Counted from the stretch's first letter, positions 1 to 9,681 are shown. The stretch: 64,000 bases of DNA from Cellulomonas soli (GCF_013409305.1 NZ_JACBZJ010000001.1:124001-188000); one strand, 5' to 3'. The notes: generated from the letters alone by a model not told the origin. Program-made: numbers and translations.

Positions 1-2359
1 GGACCTGGGTGGCCAGCCGGGTCGTGTCGACCTCGCCGCCCTGCGGGCCCAGGTAGTACTCGGACTGCACCAGCAGGTACTCCCGGTCGACCTGCGGCAG
101 GCCGGGCGGGTCGATGACCACCGCACCGGCCATCCCGTTGGCGATGTGCGCGCTCATCGGCATGGTCGAGCAGTGGTACATCCAGATGCCGCTGCGCGTG
201 GCCGTGAACGTGTAGGTCAGCCGCTCCCCCGGGGCGATCGTGCGCATGACGTCGTCCGGGGCGAGGGCGCCGGCGTGGAAGTCGATCGAGTGCCCGATCG
301 ACCCGTCGTTGACCAGGGTGATGACGAACGTGTCGCCGACCGCGCCGCGCAGCACGGGGCCGGGCGCCTGCCCGCCGAACGTCCACAGCCGTTGCGTGAT
401 GCCGGGTGCGACCTCGCGCTCGACCTCCTGCACGGTGAGGGTGATCCGGTGGGTTGTCGGGCCGTCGCCGTCGTGCTCGGCGGGCTCGAGGGTCGCGTCG
501 TGCGCCTGGAAGCCAGGGGCGGGCGCGGCCGACATGTCGATGTCCGCTGCGGCGGACGCGGCGGTGGGGGCAACAGTGGGGGCAGTGGTGGGGGCAGCTG
601 CGGGGTCACGGTCGGGCATGTCCATGCCGTCGTGCGTCGTGGCCTGGTCGGTCGTCGTGTCGTCGGTGGCCGCGTCGCTGGTGGCGGTGCCGCCTGCGTC
701 GACGGCGACGACGGTGAGCGTCATCCCCATGAGCCGGTGCCCGGCGACCGAGCACCACCCCTCGAGGTCGCCGGTGACGACCCCGACGTCGACGCGCGAG
801 GACGCGCCGGGGGCGAGGCGTCCGGAGGTGGCGCCCGAGGCGAGCACCAGGTCGTGGACGGTCGAGTCGGTGTTGGTCACCTCGACGACCAGGCGGTTCC
901 CGGCCGGCACCTCGACACTGTCCGGGGTGAACCGCATGTCGCCGGCCTCGACCGTCACCGTGGTGGTCAGGCCGGTCGCCGCGGCGGTGCCGGCGTCCGG
1001 AGCCGAGCCGGCGGCGAGCGCGAGACCGGCAGCCGCCGGGTCGACGGCGACGCCGCCGACGACCGCGAGCGCGAGGACGGCGACGGCCAGTGCGGCGGCG
1101 CCGGCGCGGGACGGCAGGACCGGCTCGTCCACCGCGACTCCCCCGGCTCGGGACGGCGACGCGTCGGCGTGCGGCCGGGCGGCCGCCACGGCCCGGGCGG
1201 CCAGCACGAGGAAGGCCGCGAGCGCCCCGAGCCCGACGACCGAGACGAGCACCCGGACGGCGCTCGGCACGGGGGCGACGAAGAGCACGAGAGCGCCGTT
1301 GACGAGCAGCACGCGCACGAGCGCCCCGCGGTCGAGCTCGGCCGCGGTCCGCCGGGCCACGGCGGGGCCGCCGCCGAGCACGACGGGCATCAGGTAGGAC
1401 AGCGAGCCGAGCAGCACCTGGGCGACGAACCCGACCGCGAAGGGGGCCACCAGCACCCGGACGTCCTCGGCGGCGGCAGCCCACGAGGGCGCGAGGACGA
1501 CGACCGCACCGAACGCGACGACGTCGACCAGGAACCACGCCGTGGCCGCCGCGACGCTCCAGCCGGCGTAGGTCCGGGGCGGGGCGGTCCGGGCCTGGCG
1601 CACCATCATGAGCACGACGAGCACGACCGCTGCCGCGACGACCGCGGCGCCGACCCCGACGAGCGCTCGCCAGCCCGTGGCGGCCGCCACAGCGACGACC
1701 CCCAGTCCGAGGAGGACCAGGGGCAGCGCGCGGGTACCCGCGGTCGCGTCCTGCGGCTCGATCCGGGCGTGCAGCACCGTGGGCCACAGCACGAGCAGGG
1801 TGCCGAGCACGGTCAGGCCGACCCAGCCCAGCAGCGTGAACGTCAGGTGCGCGACGTAGATCCGTCCGTGCAGCTCGTCACCCGCGGTGCCCCGCGCGAG
1901 CAGCACGCCGGCGGCCACGCCGAGCGGCAGCACCGCACCGGCTGCGACGTAGTAGCGCACGAGCGGACCGAACTGGGAGGGCAGCGCACCCCGCGACTGC
2001 CTGCGGATCACCATGACCTGGCTCAGCGCGGCGACGGCGACCAGGGCCCCGCCGAGCACGGTCAGCGACCAACGGACGCTGAGCACGCCGACGACCACGA
2101 GCAGGGCGCCGAGGGTGTGCGCGGTCAGCCGGACGACCTGGAGGCGCCGTCCGCCGGGGGCCGGGCGGCGCAGCAGCGTGTCGGCGAAGTGCTGGCTCCA
2201 CACCAGGATCGCGGTGCTGGCGGCGCCGAGCAGCAGCAGGTGCACCATGAGCCAGCCGGACGCGGCGACCTGCCGGTGCAGGAGGGTCGCCACGACGGCG
2301 GCGAGCAGCCAGGCGGCGACGGGCACGTGCGCCCGCAGGTGCCAGGTCGCGCGGGTCAT
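1..2359 (-). CDS. Membrane-fused copper nitrite reductase-like multicopper oxidase, cut by the left window edge
   Basis: One uninterrupted leftward reading frame gives 786 visible residues and no stop before base 1, so the C-terminus is missing. Residues 1-455 hold about 12 hydrophobic segments. Residues 465-555 form a cupredoxin with a complete type 1 copper set (VHDL near 501, then Cys near 533 in WCSVAGHRLMGM). After a Thr/Ala/Pro-rich linker comes a NirK-type cupredoxin with GHSIDFH (His690 type 1, His695 type 2), YHC (His729 type 2, Cys730 type 1) and SAHIANGM (His and Met of type 1). This spacing is that of copper nitrite reductases, which make NO from nitrite; the second-domain His of the type 2 site would lie outside the window. 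ATG at 2359 overlaps the upstream gene by four bases, so the two are translationally coupled. Other multicopper oxidase activity is possible. The fold assignment is secure; the substrate is inferred from motifs and the nar neighbours. Confidence 0.85.
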   Translation of the reverse strand, partial: MTRATWHLRAHVPVAAWLLAAVVATLLHRQVAASGWLMVHLLLLGAASTAILVWSQHFADTLLRRPAPGGRRLQVVRLTAHTLGALLVVVGVLSVRWSLTVLGGALVAVAALSQVMVIRRQSRGALPSQFGPLVRYYVAAGAVLPLGVAAGVLLARGTAGDELHGRIYVAHLTFTLLGWVGLTVLGTLLVLWPTVLHARIEPQDATAGTRALPLVLLGLGVVAVAAATGWRALVGVGAAVVAAAVVLVVLMMVRQARTAPPRTYAGWSVAAATAWFLVDVVAFGAVVVLAPSWAAAAEDVRVLVAPFAVGFVAQVLLGSLSYLMPVVLGGGPAVARRTAAELDRGALVRVLLVNGALVLFVAPVPSAVRVLVSVVGLGALAAFLVLAARAVAAARPHADASPSRAGGVAVDEPVLPSRAGAAALAVAVLALAVVGGVAVDPAAAGLALAAGSAPDAGTAAATGLTTTVTVEAGDMRFTPDSVEVPAGNRLVVEVTNTDSTVHDLVLASGATSGRLAPGASSRVDVGVVTGDLEGWCSVAGHRLMGMTLTVVAVDAGGTATSDAATDDTTTDQATTHDGMDMPDRDPAAAPTTAPTVAPTAASAAADIDMSAAPAPGFQAHDATLEPAEHDGDGPTTHRITLTVQEVEREVAPGITQRLWTFGGQAPGPVLRGAVGDTFVITLVNDGSIGHSIDFHAGALAPDDVMRTIAPGERLTYTFTATRSGIWMYHCSTMPMSAHIANGMAGAVVIDPPGLPQVDREYLLVQSEYYLGPQGGEVDTTRLATQV

Positions 2360-3513
2360 GCCGACACCTGCGTCCGACCGGTCGCCGTGGCCGCCGCTGT
2401 GTCGGCCGCTGTGCTGGCCCCTGTGCCGGGGCGTGCGAGGCCCCGGACCGTCCCGTGCACAGCCAGGGCGAGGAACCCCAGCACCGCGAGGATGTTGCCG
2501 ACCCCGCCGACCTGCACGGCGAGCGCGCTGCCGTGGGCGTCGCCGACGAGCACCCGCAGCGCGAGCGTGACGTGCAGGGCGGCGAGCGGGACGAGCATCG
2601 CCGACCGGTAGGGCAGGGGGCGGCGCAGCACCGCGGGGAGGATCACGGGCGCGTGCGCCATCACCATCGAGAGCACGAACCCGAGGAAGACGGCGTGCAG
2701 CACGGCGTCGTACGCGGGTCCGTCGGGCACCGGACCGGCGACCAGCCAGGTCCCGCCGGCGACGGCCAGCCAGCCGTACCCGGCGAGCATCGCCAGCGCG
2801 CTGAATCGCGGCAGGCCGGCGGCCCGCACGGTCCGGCGGGCCACGTCGTAGCGGACGAGCGCCGTGACGAGCGCGAGCAGGCACGCGCCGAGCACGGGGT
2901 ACCCGACCGACGGCCACAGCAGCGCGAGCAGCACCGCGCCGGCCAGGGCGAGCGAGGCGGCGACCACGACGGGTTCGGCGTGCGCGGGTGGGAAGCCGAC
3001 CCGCAGCAGCTCGAGCCGTTCGCCGGCGATGGTCAGCACGAGGAATCCGACGAGGAACGGGGCGAGTCCCGGCACCGCGACCCCGGCGAGCCACAGGGCG
3101 CTCGCTCCGACGGCGAGCACAGCGCCGAGCGCCTGCACGGCCACGGGCGCGGCCTGCTGGCGGCGCCAGATCGCGACGTACAGCCCGGCGAACGCGAGCG
3201 TCCCGGCGAGCTGGGTGAGCTGCCCGACGGCCACGGGCAGCGGCGTCAGCAGGAGCAACCCGCCGGCGCCGAGCAGCGCGGGTGCGGCGAACGCGGGGCC
3301 GCGGCCGAGCGCGACCGCACGTTCCAGCGCGATGAGGGTGCCGACGAAGCCGAGGACCATGAGCATGCCGTGGACCTGCGGCAGCCGGTCGACCCGCACG
3401 GGGGCCGGCAGGCCGAGCAGCATCAGGGCCGCGTCCATGCCGGCGAGCAGCGCGAGCCCCGCCGGGACGAGCAGCACGAGGCGGCGGGAGCCCGCTGACG
3501 CGCGGGGAGCCAT
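2356..3513 (-). CDS. NnrS-like polytopic membrane protein
   Basis: A 385-residue protein that is almost entirely membrane: about 11-12 hydrophobic helices from residue 10 onward. Two conserved-looking His-bearing segments stand out, VHGMLMVLGFVGTLIALERA near residue 57 and HAVFLGFVLSMVMAHAPVI in the last third. This layout resembles NnrS and related haem- or copper-associated membrane proteins of denitrifiers, but I see no decisive signature. The start is ATG 3513; a longer frame from 3594 would add a basic, non-hydrophobic leader that is unlike a mature N-terminus. The stop overlaps the start of the copper oxidase gene, so the pair forms one unit transcribed away from the regulator gene. A role in nitrite/NO metabolism or tolerance is inferred from context. 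Confidence 0.6.
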   Translation of the reverse strand: MAPRASAGSRRLVLLVPAGLALLAGMDAALMLLGLPAPVRVDRLPQVHGMLMVLGFVGTLIALERAVALGRGPAFAAPALLGAGGLLLLTPLPVAVGQLTQLAGTLAFAGLYVAIWRRQQAAPVAVQALGAVLAVGASALWLAGVAVPGLAPFLVGFLVLTIAGERLELLRVGFPPAHAEPVVVAASLALAGAVLLALLWPSVGYPVLGACLLALVTALVRYDVARRTVRAAGLPRFSALAMLAGYGWLAVAGGTWLVAGPVPDGPAYDAVLHAVFLGFVLSMVMAHAPVILPAVLRRPLPYRSAMLVPLAALHVTLALRVLVGDAHGSALAVQVGGVGNILAVLGFLALAVHGTVRGLARPGTGASTAADTAAATATGRTQVSA

Positions 3514-3665
3514 TTCCACGGAACGAACCGTAGGTATCCGCTGGCCTGCACGCCTGGGACGTCGGTCCCGTGCGCCACGGCTCCGCCGGGTCATCGAACA
3601 GGTCAGGCCGCGGTCAGGGACCCCGGTCCCAGATCCCCCGGTTTTTCCCCGTCGATACTCATGTC

Positions 3666-4430
3666 ATGTCGGCCCGTCGCTCCCCTGCAGCGCGCACGCT
3701 CGCGTCGGGCAGCCGCGTGGACCTGCTCGACCTGCTCCAGCGCGGCGGCCCGCAGACCGTGGGTGAGCTCGCCACCCTCACCGGCCTGCACCAGAACACC
3801 ACGCGCGAGCACCTGCAGCGACTCGTGAGCGACGGCTACGTGCTCCGGGAGCCCGAGGTCCGCACGGTCCGGGGACGTCCCCGGATGATCTACCGGATCG
3901 CCCAGGCCGAGGACGTGCGCACCGACCCCGTCGCCGCGGTCCGGCTCGAGGAGTCCATCGCGCGCGCCGCGCTGACGCGTGTGCTCCTCGACGGCTACGG
4001 CAAGCAGCTCGACTCCCCCCGGCGCTCGGCCGAAGAGGCCGGCCGGACCCTGGCGCTGCGGCACGCGCGGCGCAAGCCCGGCCAGTGCCGACCGGGCTGC
4101 CAGGACGCCGAGCACGACACGAGCGGCCTGAGCGACGAGGACCTCGTCCAGCGGCAGGTCGACGCGGTCGACGCCCACCTCGACCGCCTGGGCTTCGACC
4201 CGACGCTCGACGCCGACGACACCGGGCTCGACTTCCACCTGTGGCGGTGCCCGTTCCTCGACCTGGCCCGTGAGCGTTCCGAGGTCGTGTGCAGCGTGCA
4301 CCTCGGCCTGGTCCGCGGGGTGCTCGAGGCCACCGGCGGCCCGGTCGTGGCCACCGACCTGCAGCCCTTCGTCGGGCCGCACCACTGCGTGCTGCGTCTG
4401 CGCAAGGACGTCGTCGCCGCCACCGGCTGA
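3666..4430 (+). CDS. Winged-helix regulator with a C-terminal cysteine cluster (SufR-like)
   Basis: The 254-residue protein starts with a helix-turn-helix/winged-helix domain (residues 15-80; VGELATLTGLHQNTTREHL, then the wing RGRPRMIY). The C-terminal half has Cys141 and Cys145 (CRPGC), Cys195 in CPF, Cys209 followed by VH, and Cys241 in HHC. The CPF...C..H...C arrangement is that of SufR-type ArsR/DeoR-like regulators that hold an Fe-S cluster. Such clusters sense oxygen, iron status or NO. The gene lies between the divergent copper oxidase/NnrS-like pair and narK-narGHJI and is the obvious candidate to control both. A GATACT box at 3654-3659 sits six bases before the ATG, consistent with a leaderless mRNA. 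Cluster binding and the signal are inference. Confidence 0.75.
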   Translation: MSARRSPAARTLASGSRVDLLDLLQRGGPQTVGELATLTGLHQNTTREHLQRLVSDGYVLREPEVRTVRGRPRMIYRIAQAEDVRTDPVAAVRLEESIARAALTRVLLDGYGKQLDSPRRSAEEAGRTLALRHARRKPGQCRPGCQDAEHDTSGLSDEDLVQRQVDAVDAHLDRLGFDPTLDADDTGLDFHLWRCPFLDLARERSEVVCSVHLGLVRGVLEATGGPVVATDLQPFVGPHHCVLRLRKDVVAATG

Positions 4431-4569
4431 GGTCGCCCCGCCTCGGGTCCACGACTCGTCGACGATTATTCACGGGCTTTCGCCTGGCACCCCCTGCGCA
4501 CCCGGGCCATGCTGCCGATGACGGCCCCACCGACGGGGTCGGCACCGCTGCCGTCCCCGGAGGGCCACG
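4431..4569 (+). promoter_or_regulatory. Intergenic control region of narK-narGHJI
   Basis: This 139-base gap separates the regulator from narK. It contains the only clearly AT-rich patch nearby (GATTATTCACG around 4463-4473), a plausible core promoter position. The narK ribosome binding site is GGAGGG at 4559-4564. I could not find a convincing FNR-type inverted repeat. Confidence 0.4.
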
Positions 4570-5877
4570 ATGACGTCACCCACCTTGCTGCGCCCCGACC
4601 TGTCGAACTGGGACCCCGAGAACGAGGCGACCTGGGACAGCCGGATCGCCTGGCGCACGCTGTGGATCACCACGTACAACCTGATGCTGGCGTTCTGCGT
4701 CTGGTACCTGGTCAGTGCGATCGCCCCCCGTCTGAACCTCATCGGGTTCGACCTGACGAAGGGGCAGCTCTACTGGCTGGTCGCCCTGCCCGGTCTGGCC
4801 GGTGGGCTGTTCCGGATGGTCTACATGTTCCTGCCCCCGATCACCGGGACGCGCACGCTCGTGGGCGGCTCCGCCACGCTGCTGCTGCTGCCGATGATCG
4901 GCTGGACGCTGGCCGTGCGGGACACCTCGACGCCGTACTCGGTGCTCCTGCTGCTCGCCGTCGCGTGCGGGGTCGGCGGCGGGGCGTTCTCCGGGTTCAT
5001 GCCCTCGACCAGCTACTTCTTCCCCAAGCGGATGGCCGGCACGGCCCTGGGCCTGCAGGCCGGGATCGGCAACTTCGGCGTCAGCCTCATCCAGTTCCTC
5101 GTGCCGTGGGTCGTCGGCTTCGGCCTGCTCGGCACGACGGCCCTGGCACCGCAGCAGACCACCGAGGGCACGAACATCTGGCTGCACAACGCCGGGCTCG
5201 TGCTCATCCCCTGGGTCCTGCTGGGCATGGTCCTCGCCGCGGTGTTCCTGCGCCGGGTGCCCGTGACGGCCAACTTCCGTGAGCAGCTCGACATCTTCCG
5301 GGAGAAGCACACCTGGTTCATGACGGCGATCTACACGATGACCTTCGGGGCGTTCTCGGGGTTCGCCGCCCAGCTCGGCCTGATGATCCTCAACCTGTAC
5401 GGCGGGTTCGAGGACGCACCCGACCCGTTGAAGTTCGCGTTCCTCGGCCCGCTGCTCGGCTCGCTGACCCGGGCCGCCTGGGGGCCGCTGTGCGACCGGT
5501 ACGGCGGCGCGGTGTGGACGCTCGTCTCGGGCATCGGCATGACGATCAGCACGGTCTTCACCGCGTTCTTCCTCACCCCCGAGGCGGTGGGCGAGTTCAC
5601 CTGGTTCCTGGTCGGCATGCTCGCGATCTTCACGTTCGCCGGCATCGGCAACGCCGGCACGTTCAAGCAGATGCCGATGATCTTCGACCGCCGCCGCGCC
5701 GGGGGCGTCATCGGGTTCACCGCCTCGATCGCCGCGTTCGGCCCGTTCCTGGTCGGCATGGCGCTGTCGGTGTGGTCGCCGCAGGCGTTCTTCATCGGCG
5801 CCGCCGTGTACTTCGCCGGCTGCACCGTCCTGACCTGGGTGCAGTACGCCCGGCCGGGCGCCCCCAAGCCCAGCTGA
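4570..5877 (+). CDS. narK: Nitrate/nitrite transporter, MFS family
   Basis: A 435-residue protein with 12 predicted membrane helices of the nitrate-nitrite porter family. It opens with the soluble segment seen in NarK proteins (NWDPENEATWDSRIAWRTLW) and continues through the nitrate-signature glycine-rich helices (GVGGGAFSGFMPSTSYFFPK; GLQAGIGNFGVSLIQFLVPW near 155-175; AGIGNAGTFKQMP later). NarK moves nitrate in and nitrite out across the cytoplasmic membrane, supplying the cytoplasm-facing NarG active site. GGAGGG stands six bases upstream of the ATG. It is the first gene of an apparent narK-G-H-J-I operon, with 51 bases to narG. Confidence 0.95.
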   Translation: MTSPTLLRPDLSNWDPENEATWDSRIAWRTLWITTYNLMLAFCVWYLVSAIAPRLNLIGFDLTKGQLYWLVALPGLAGGLFRMVYMFLPPITGTRTLVGGSATLLLLPMIGWTLAVRDTSTPYSVLLLLAVACGVGGGAFSGFMPSTSYFFPKRMAGTALGLQAGIGNFGVSLIQFLVPWVVGFGLLGTTALAPQQTTEGTNIWLHNAGLVLIPWVLLGMVLAAVFLRRVPVTANFREQLDIFREKHTWFMTAIYTMTFGAFSGFAAQLGLMILNLYGGFEDAPDPLKFAFLGPLLGSLTRAAWGPLCDRYGGAVWTLVSGIGMTISTVFTAFFLTPEAVGEFTWFLVGMLAIFTFAGIGNAGTFKQMPMIFDRRRAGGVIGFTASIAAFGPFLVGMALSVWSPQAFFIGAAVYFAGCTVLTWVQYARPGAPKPS

Positions 5878-5928
5878 CCCGCACCAGCCCGCACGACCCG
5901 TCCCGAACCCGCAGGCCCGGAGGTCCCC

Positions 5929-8900
5929 ATGGCATCGACCGGCACGTCCCCCGCAGGGACCGACAACCGCGCCGTCGACGCGTTGCTGCGGCTGGGCTCG
6001 CACCTGCGCCGCGGCGAGGTGTCGCAGGACCTGCGCACGCTGTTCCTGCAGGGCGGTCGCGAGGGCGACGCGTTCTACCGGGACCGCTGGTCGCACGACA
6101 AGGTGGTCCGCTCCACGCACGGCGTGAACTGCACGGGCTCGTGCTCCTGGAAGGTCTACGTCAAGGACGGCATCATCACGTGGGAGACGCAACAGACGGA
6201 CTACCCCTCCGTCGGCCCGGACTCCCCCGAGTACGAGCCGCGCGGGTGCCCCCGGGGCGCCGCGTTCAGCTGGTACACCTACTCCCCGACCCGGATCCGG
6301 TACCCGTACGTGCGCGGCGCCCTGCTGCGCGCCTACCGCGAGGCCAAGGCCCGCACCGGTGACCCCGTGACCGCCTGGGCGCAGCTGACCGCCGATCCCG
6401 AGGTGGCCCGTTCGTACAAGGCGGCACGGGGGAAGGGCGGGCTCGTGCGCGCCTCCTGGGAGGAGGCCGCAGAGATCGTCGCGGCCGCGCACGTGCACAC
6501 CATCAAGGCCTACGGGCCCGACCGCATCGCGGGGTTCTCCCCGATCCCCGCGATGTCGATGGTGTCGCACGGCGCGGGCGCACGGTTCGTGCAGATGCTC
6601 GGCGGCACGATGCTCTCGTTCTACGACTGGTACGCGGACCTGCCCGTGGCCTCGCCGCAGGTCTTCGGCGACCAGACGGACGTGCCCGAGTCGGCCGACT
6701 GGTGGAACGCCTCGTACCTGATGATGTGGGGCTCGAACGTGCCGGTGACGCGCACGCCCGACGCGCACTTCATGGCCGAGGCGCGCTACCGCGGGCAGAA
6801 GGTCATCACCGTCTCGCCCGACTACGCCGACAACACCAAGTTCGCCGACGAGTGGCTGGCCCCGCACCCCGGCACGGACGGTGCTCTGGCCATGGCCATG
6901 GGGCACGTGATCCTGCGCGAGTTCCTCGTCGAGCGGCGCACGGCACGATTCGCCGACTACATGACCCGGTACACCGACGCACCGCACCTGGTGACGCTGC
7001 GCCGCCACGGCGACGCGTGGGTGCCCGACAAGTTCCTCACCGCCGACGCGATCGACGGGCTCGGTGACGGGCGCGACCGTGCGTTCCAGACCGTCCTGCT
7101 CGACGGCGATGGCGTGCCGCACGTGCCCAACGGGACGCTCGGCCACCGGTTCGACCCGGCGAAGGCCGGGACGTGGAACCTCGACCTGGGCGACCTGTCA
7201 CCCGTGCTGTCGATCGCGGACCTCGCGGCCGGTGCGGCGGCGGACCGGGTCGAGGGCGTGGCCGTCGACCTGCCGCGGTTCGACGTCGCCCCGCAGACCG
7301 GCGAGGAGCACACCGGCGGAGCCGGGGTCGTGCGCCGCGGCGTGCCCACGGTCCGCATCGGCGACCGGGTCGTGACCACGGTGTTCGACCTCATGCTCGC
7401 CCAGTACGGCGTCGGCCGCGACGGCCTGCCCGGCACGTGGCCCACCGGCTACGACGACGCCTCCACCCCCGGCACGCCCGCCTGGCAGGAGGAGATCACC
7501 TCCGTGCCCGCGGCCGCGGCCGCGCGGATCGGGCGAGAGTTCGCGCAGAACGCCGAGCAGTCGGGCGGGCGCTCGATGATCCTCATGGGCGCCGGGACCA
7601 ACCACTGGTTCCACTCCGACACGATCTACCGCACGTTCCTCGCGCTGGTCACGATGACCGGCTGCCAGGGCGTCAACGGCGGCGGCTGGGCGCACTACGT
7701 CGGCCAGGAGAAGTGCCGACCCGTGACCGGCTGGGCGCAGTACGCCGGAGGCCTGGACTGGGCACGACCGCCGCGGCAGATGATCGGCACCGCGTTCTGG
7801 TACCTGAGCACGGACCAGTGGCGCTACGACGGCCTGGCCGCCGACCAGCTGGCCTCACCGCTCGCGCAGGGCCTGTTCGCCGGGCGCACCACGGCCGACT
7901 GCCTCGTGGAGTCCGCCAAGCGCGGCTGGATGCCCTCCTACCCGACGTTCGACCGCAACCCGCTGGACCTGGTCGACGAGGCCCGGGCGGCAGGGGTCGA
8001 CCCCGCGGCGCACGTGGTCTCCGAGCTGGAGGCCGGGCGGCTGCACTACGCGTGCGAGGACCCGGACGACCCGGCGAACTTCCCGCGGGTGCTGACCGTG
8101 TGGCGGGCGAACATCCTCGGCTCGTCGGGCAAGGGCAACGAGTACTTCCTGCGGCACCTGCTGGGCACCGACTCGGCGGTGCGCGCCGAGGAGTCCGGGC
8201 CGGACCGGCGGCCGGTGTCGATGACCTGGCGCGACGAGGCACCGCGCGGCAAGCTCGACCTGCTGGTCACCAGCGACTTCCGGATGACGTCGACCACGCT
8301 GTTCAGCGACGTCGTGCTGCCAGCGGCCACCTGGTACGAGAAGGACGACCTGTCGAGCACGGACATGCACCCGTTCGTGCACGCGTTCAGCCCGGCGATC
8401 GCCCCGCCGTGGCAGACGCGCACCGACTTCGACATCTTCGCCACGCTGGCCCGCTCGGTGACCGACCTGGCCGTCGACCACCTCGGGGCGCGCAGCGACC
8501 TGGTGGCCGTGCCGCTGCTGCACGACACGCCTGACGAGCTGGCCACCCCGCACGGCACGGTCGTCGACGGCGCCGCCCTGGTGCCCGGTCTGACCATGCC
8601 CAAGCTGGTCGTCGTCGAACGGGACTACACGACGTTCGCCGACCGGTTCGGTGCGCTCGGCCCGCTCACCGCGAGCGCCGGCATGCTCACCAAGGGTGTG
8701 CCGTTCATGCCGGACGTCGAGGTCGCCGAGCTGGCCCGCCTCAACGGCGTCGTCGCGGAGGGCTCGGCCGCGGGCCGGCCACGGCTGACCACCGCGCGGC
8801 ACGTGTGCGAGACGATCCTGGCGCTGTCCGGCACCACCAACGGCCGCCTGGCCGTGCAGGGGTTCGAGAAGGTCGAGGAGCGCACCGGCACCGAGCTGGC

Positions 8901-9681
8901 CTCGCTCGCCCGCGACCACCAGGGCAAGCGCATCACGTTCCCCGACGTGCAGGCCAGGCCCGTGCCGGTCATCACCAGCCCGGAGTGGTCGGGCTCGGAG
9001 CACGGCGGGCGGCGGTACTCGGCGTTCACGATCAACGTCGAGCACCTCAAGCCGTGGCACACGCTCACGGGCCGTCAGCACTTCTACCTGGACCACGACT
9101 GGATGGGTGAGCTCGGCGAGAACCTGCCGGTGTACCGGCCGCCGCTGGACATGCACCGGCTGTTCGGCGACGCGCGCATCGGCTCGACGGACCCGACCGG
9201 GGCTCCCGGGTCCGAGGGTCACGCCGAGGTCGCCGTGCGCTACCTGACCCCGCACTCGAAGTGGTCGATCCACTCCGAGTACCAGGACAACCTGTTCATG
9301 CTCTCGCTCTCGCGCGGCGGCCCGACCATCTGGATGTCACCGCAGGACGCGACGACGATCGGCGTGCGGGACAACGACTGGATCGAGGCGTACAACCGCA
9401 ACGGCGTCGTCGTGGCGCGGGCGATCGTCTCGCACCGCATGCCCGCCGGGACCGTGTTCATGTACCACGCGAAGGACCGCACGGTGGACGTGCCCCGCTC
9501 GGAGACCTCGGGCCTGCGCGGCGGCATCCACAACTCCTTGACCCGCGTGCTGCTCAAGCCCAGCCACCTGGTCGGCGGGTACGCGCAGCTGTCGTACGCG
9601 TTCAACTACCTGGGCCCCACCGGCAACCAGCGCGACGAGGTCACCACGATCCGTCGCCGCGCGCAGGAGGTGACGTACTGA
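5929..9681 (+). CDS. narG: Respiratory nitrate reductase alpha subunit
   Basis: A 1250-residue NarG, the usual length. The N-terminal FS0 iron-sulfur site is complete: His in THGVNCTGSCSWK, its two Cys, and the distant Cys in EPRGCPRG. The molybdenum-ligand aspartate is in LSFYDWYADLP (Asp233). The Mo-bisMGD regions (GSNVPVTRTPDAHF; MGAGTNHWFHSDTIYR; TVWRANILGSSGKGNEYF) are all present and the C-terminal molybdopterin-binding domain is intact. There is no twin-arginine signal, so the subunit stays on the cytoplasmic side, bound to NarH. It reduces nitrate to nitrite with electrons from the quinol pool. GGAGG lies six bases before the ATG. The next 43 bases hold only a strong ribosome binding site for narH. 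Confidence 0.97.
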   Translation: MASTGTSPAGTDNRAVDALLRLGSHLRRGEVSQDLRTLFLQGGREGDAFYRDRWSHDKVVRSTHGVNCTGSCSWKVYVKDGIITWETQQTDYPSVGPDSPEYEPRGCPRGAAFSWYTYSPTRIRYPYVRGALLRAYREAKARTGDPVTAWAQLTADPEVARSYKAARGKGGLVRASWEEAAEIVAAAHVHTIKAYGPDRIAGFSPIPAMSMVSHGAGARFVQMLGGTMLSFYDWYADLPVASPQVFGDQTDVPESADWWNASYLMMWGSNVPVTRTPDAHFMAEARYRGQKVITVSPDYADNTKFADEWLAPHPGTDGALAMAMGHVILREFLVERRTARFADYMTRYTDAPHLVTLRRHGDAWVPDKFLTADAIDGLGDGRDRAFQTVLLDGDGVPHVPNGTLGHRFDPAKAGTWNLDLGDLSPVLSIADLAAGAAADRVEGVAVDLPRFDVAPQTGEEHTGGAGVVRRGVPTVRIGDRVVTTVFDLMLAQYGVGRDGLPGTWPTGYDDASTPGTPAWQEEITSVPAAAAARIGREFAQNAEQSGGRSMILMGAGTNHWFHSDTIYRTFLALVTMTGCQGVNGGGWAHYVGQEKCRPVTGWAQYAGGLDWARPPRQMIGTAFWYLSTDQWRYDGLAADQLASPLAQGLFAGRTTADCLVESAKRGWMPSYPTFDRNPLDLVDEARAAGVDPAAHVVSELEAGRLHYACEDPDDPANFPRVLTVWRANILGSSGKGNEYFLRHLLGTDSAVRAEESGPDRRPVSMTWRDEAPRGKLDLLVTSDFRMTSTTLFSDVVLPAATWYEKDDLSSTDMHPFVHAFSPAIAPPWQTRTDFDIFATLARSVTDLAVDHLGARSDLVAVPLLHDTPDELATPHGTVVDGAALVPGLTMPKLVVVERDYTTFADRFGALGPLTASAGMLTKGVPFMPDVEVAELARLNGVVAEGSAAGRPRLTTARHVCETILALSGTTNGRLAVQGFEKVEERTGTELASLARDHQGKRITFPDVQARPVPVITSPEWSGSEHGGRRYSAFTINVEHLKPWHTLTGRQHFYLDHDWMGELGENLPVYRPPLDMHRLFGDARIGSTDPTGAPGSEGHAEVAVRYLTPHSKWSIHSEYQDNLFMLSLSRGGPTIWMSPQDATTIGVRDNDWIEAYNRNGVVVARAIVSHRMPAGTVFMYHAKDRTVDVPRSETSGLRGGIHNSLTRVLLKPSHLVGGYAQLSYAFNYLGPTGNQRDEVTTIRRRAQEVTY

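Noticed and set aside
146..2611. Long rightward open frame of 821 codons opposite the copper oxidase and NnrS-like genes
   Set aside because: Its product is Arg/Gly/Asp/His-rich without domains; the opposite strand carries clear cupredoxin and membrane motifs. It is a high-GC antisense shadow.
4576..7146. Leftward 856-codon open frame under narK and narG
   Set aside because: Composition is that of a shadow frame; narK and narG on the other strand are full-length and certain.
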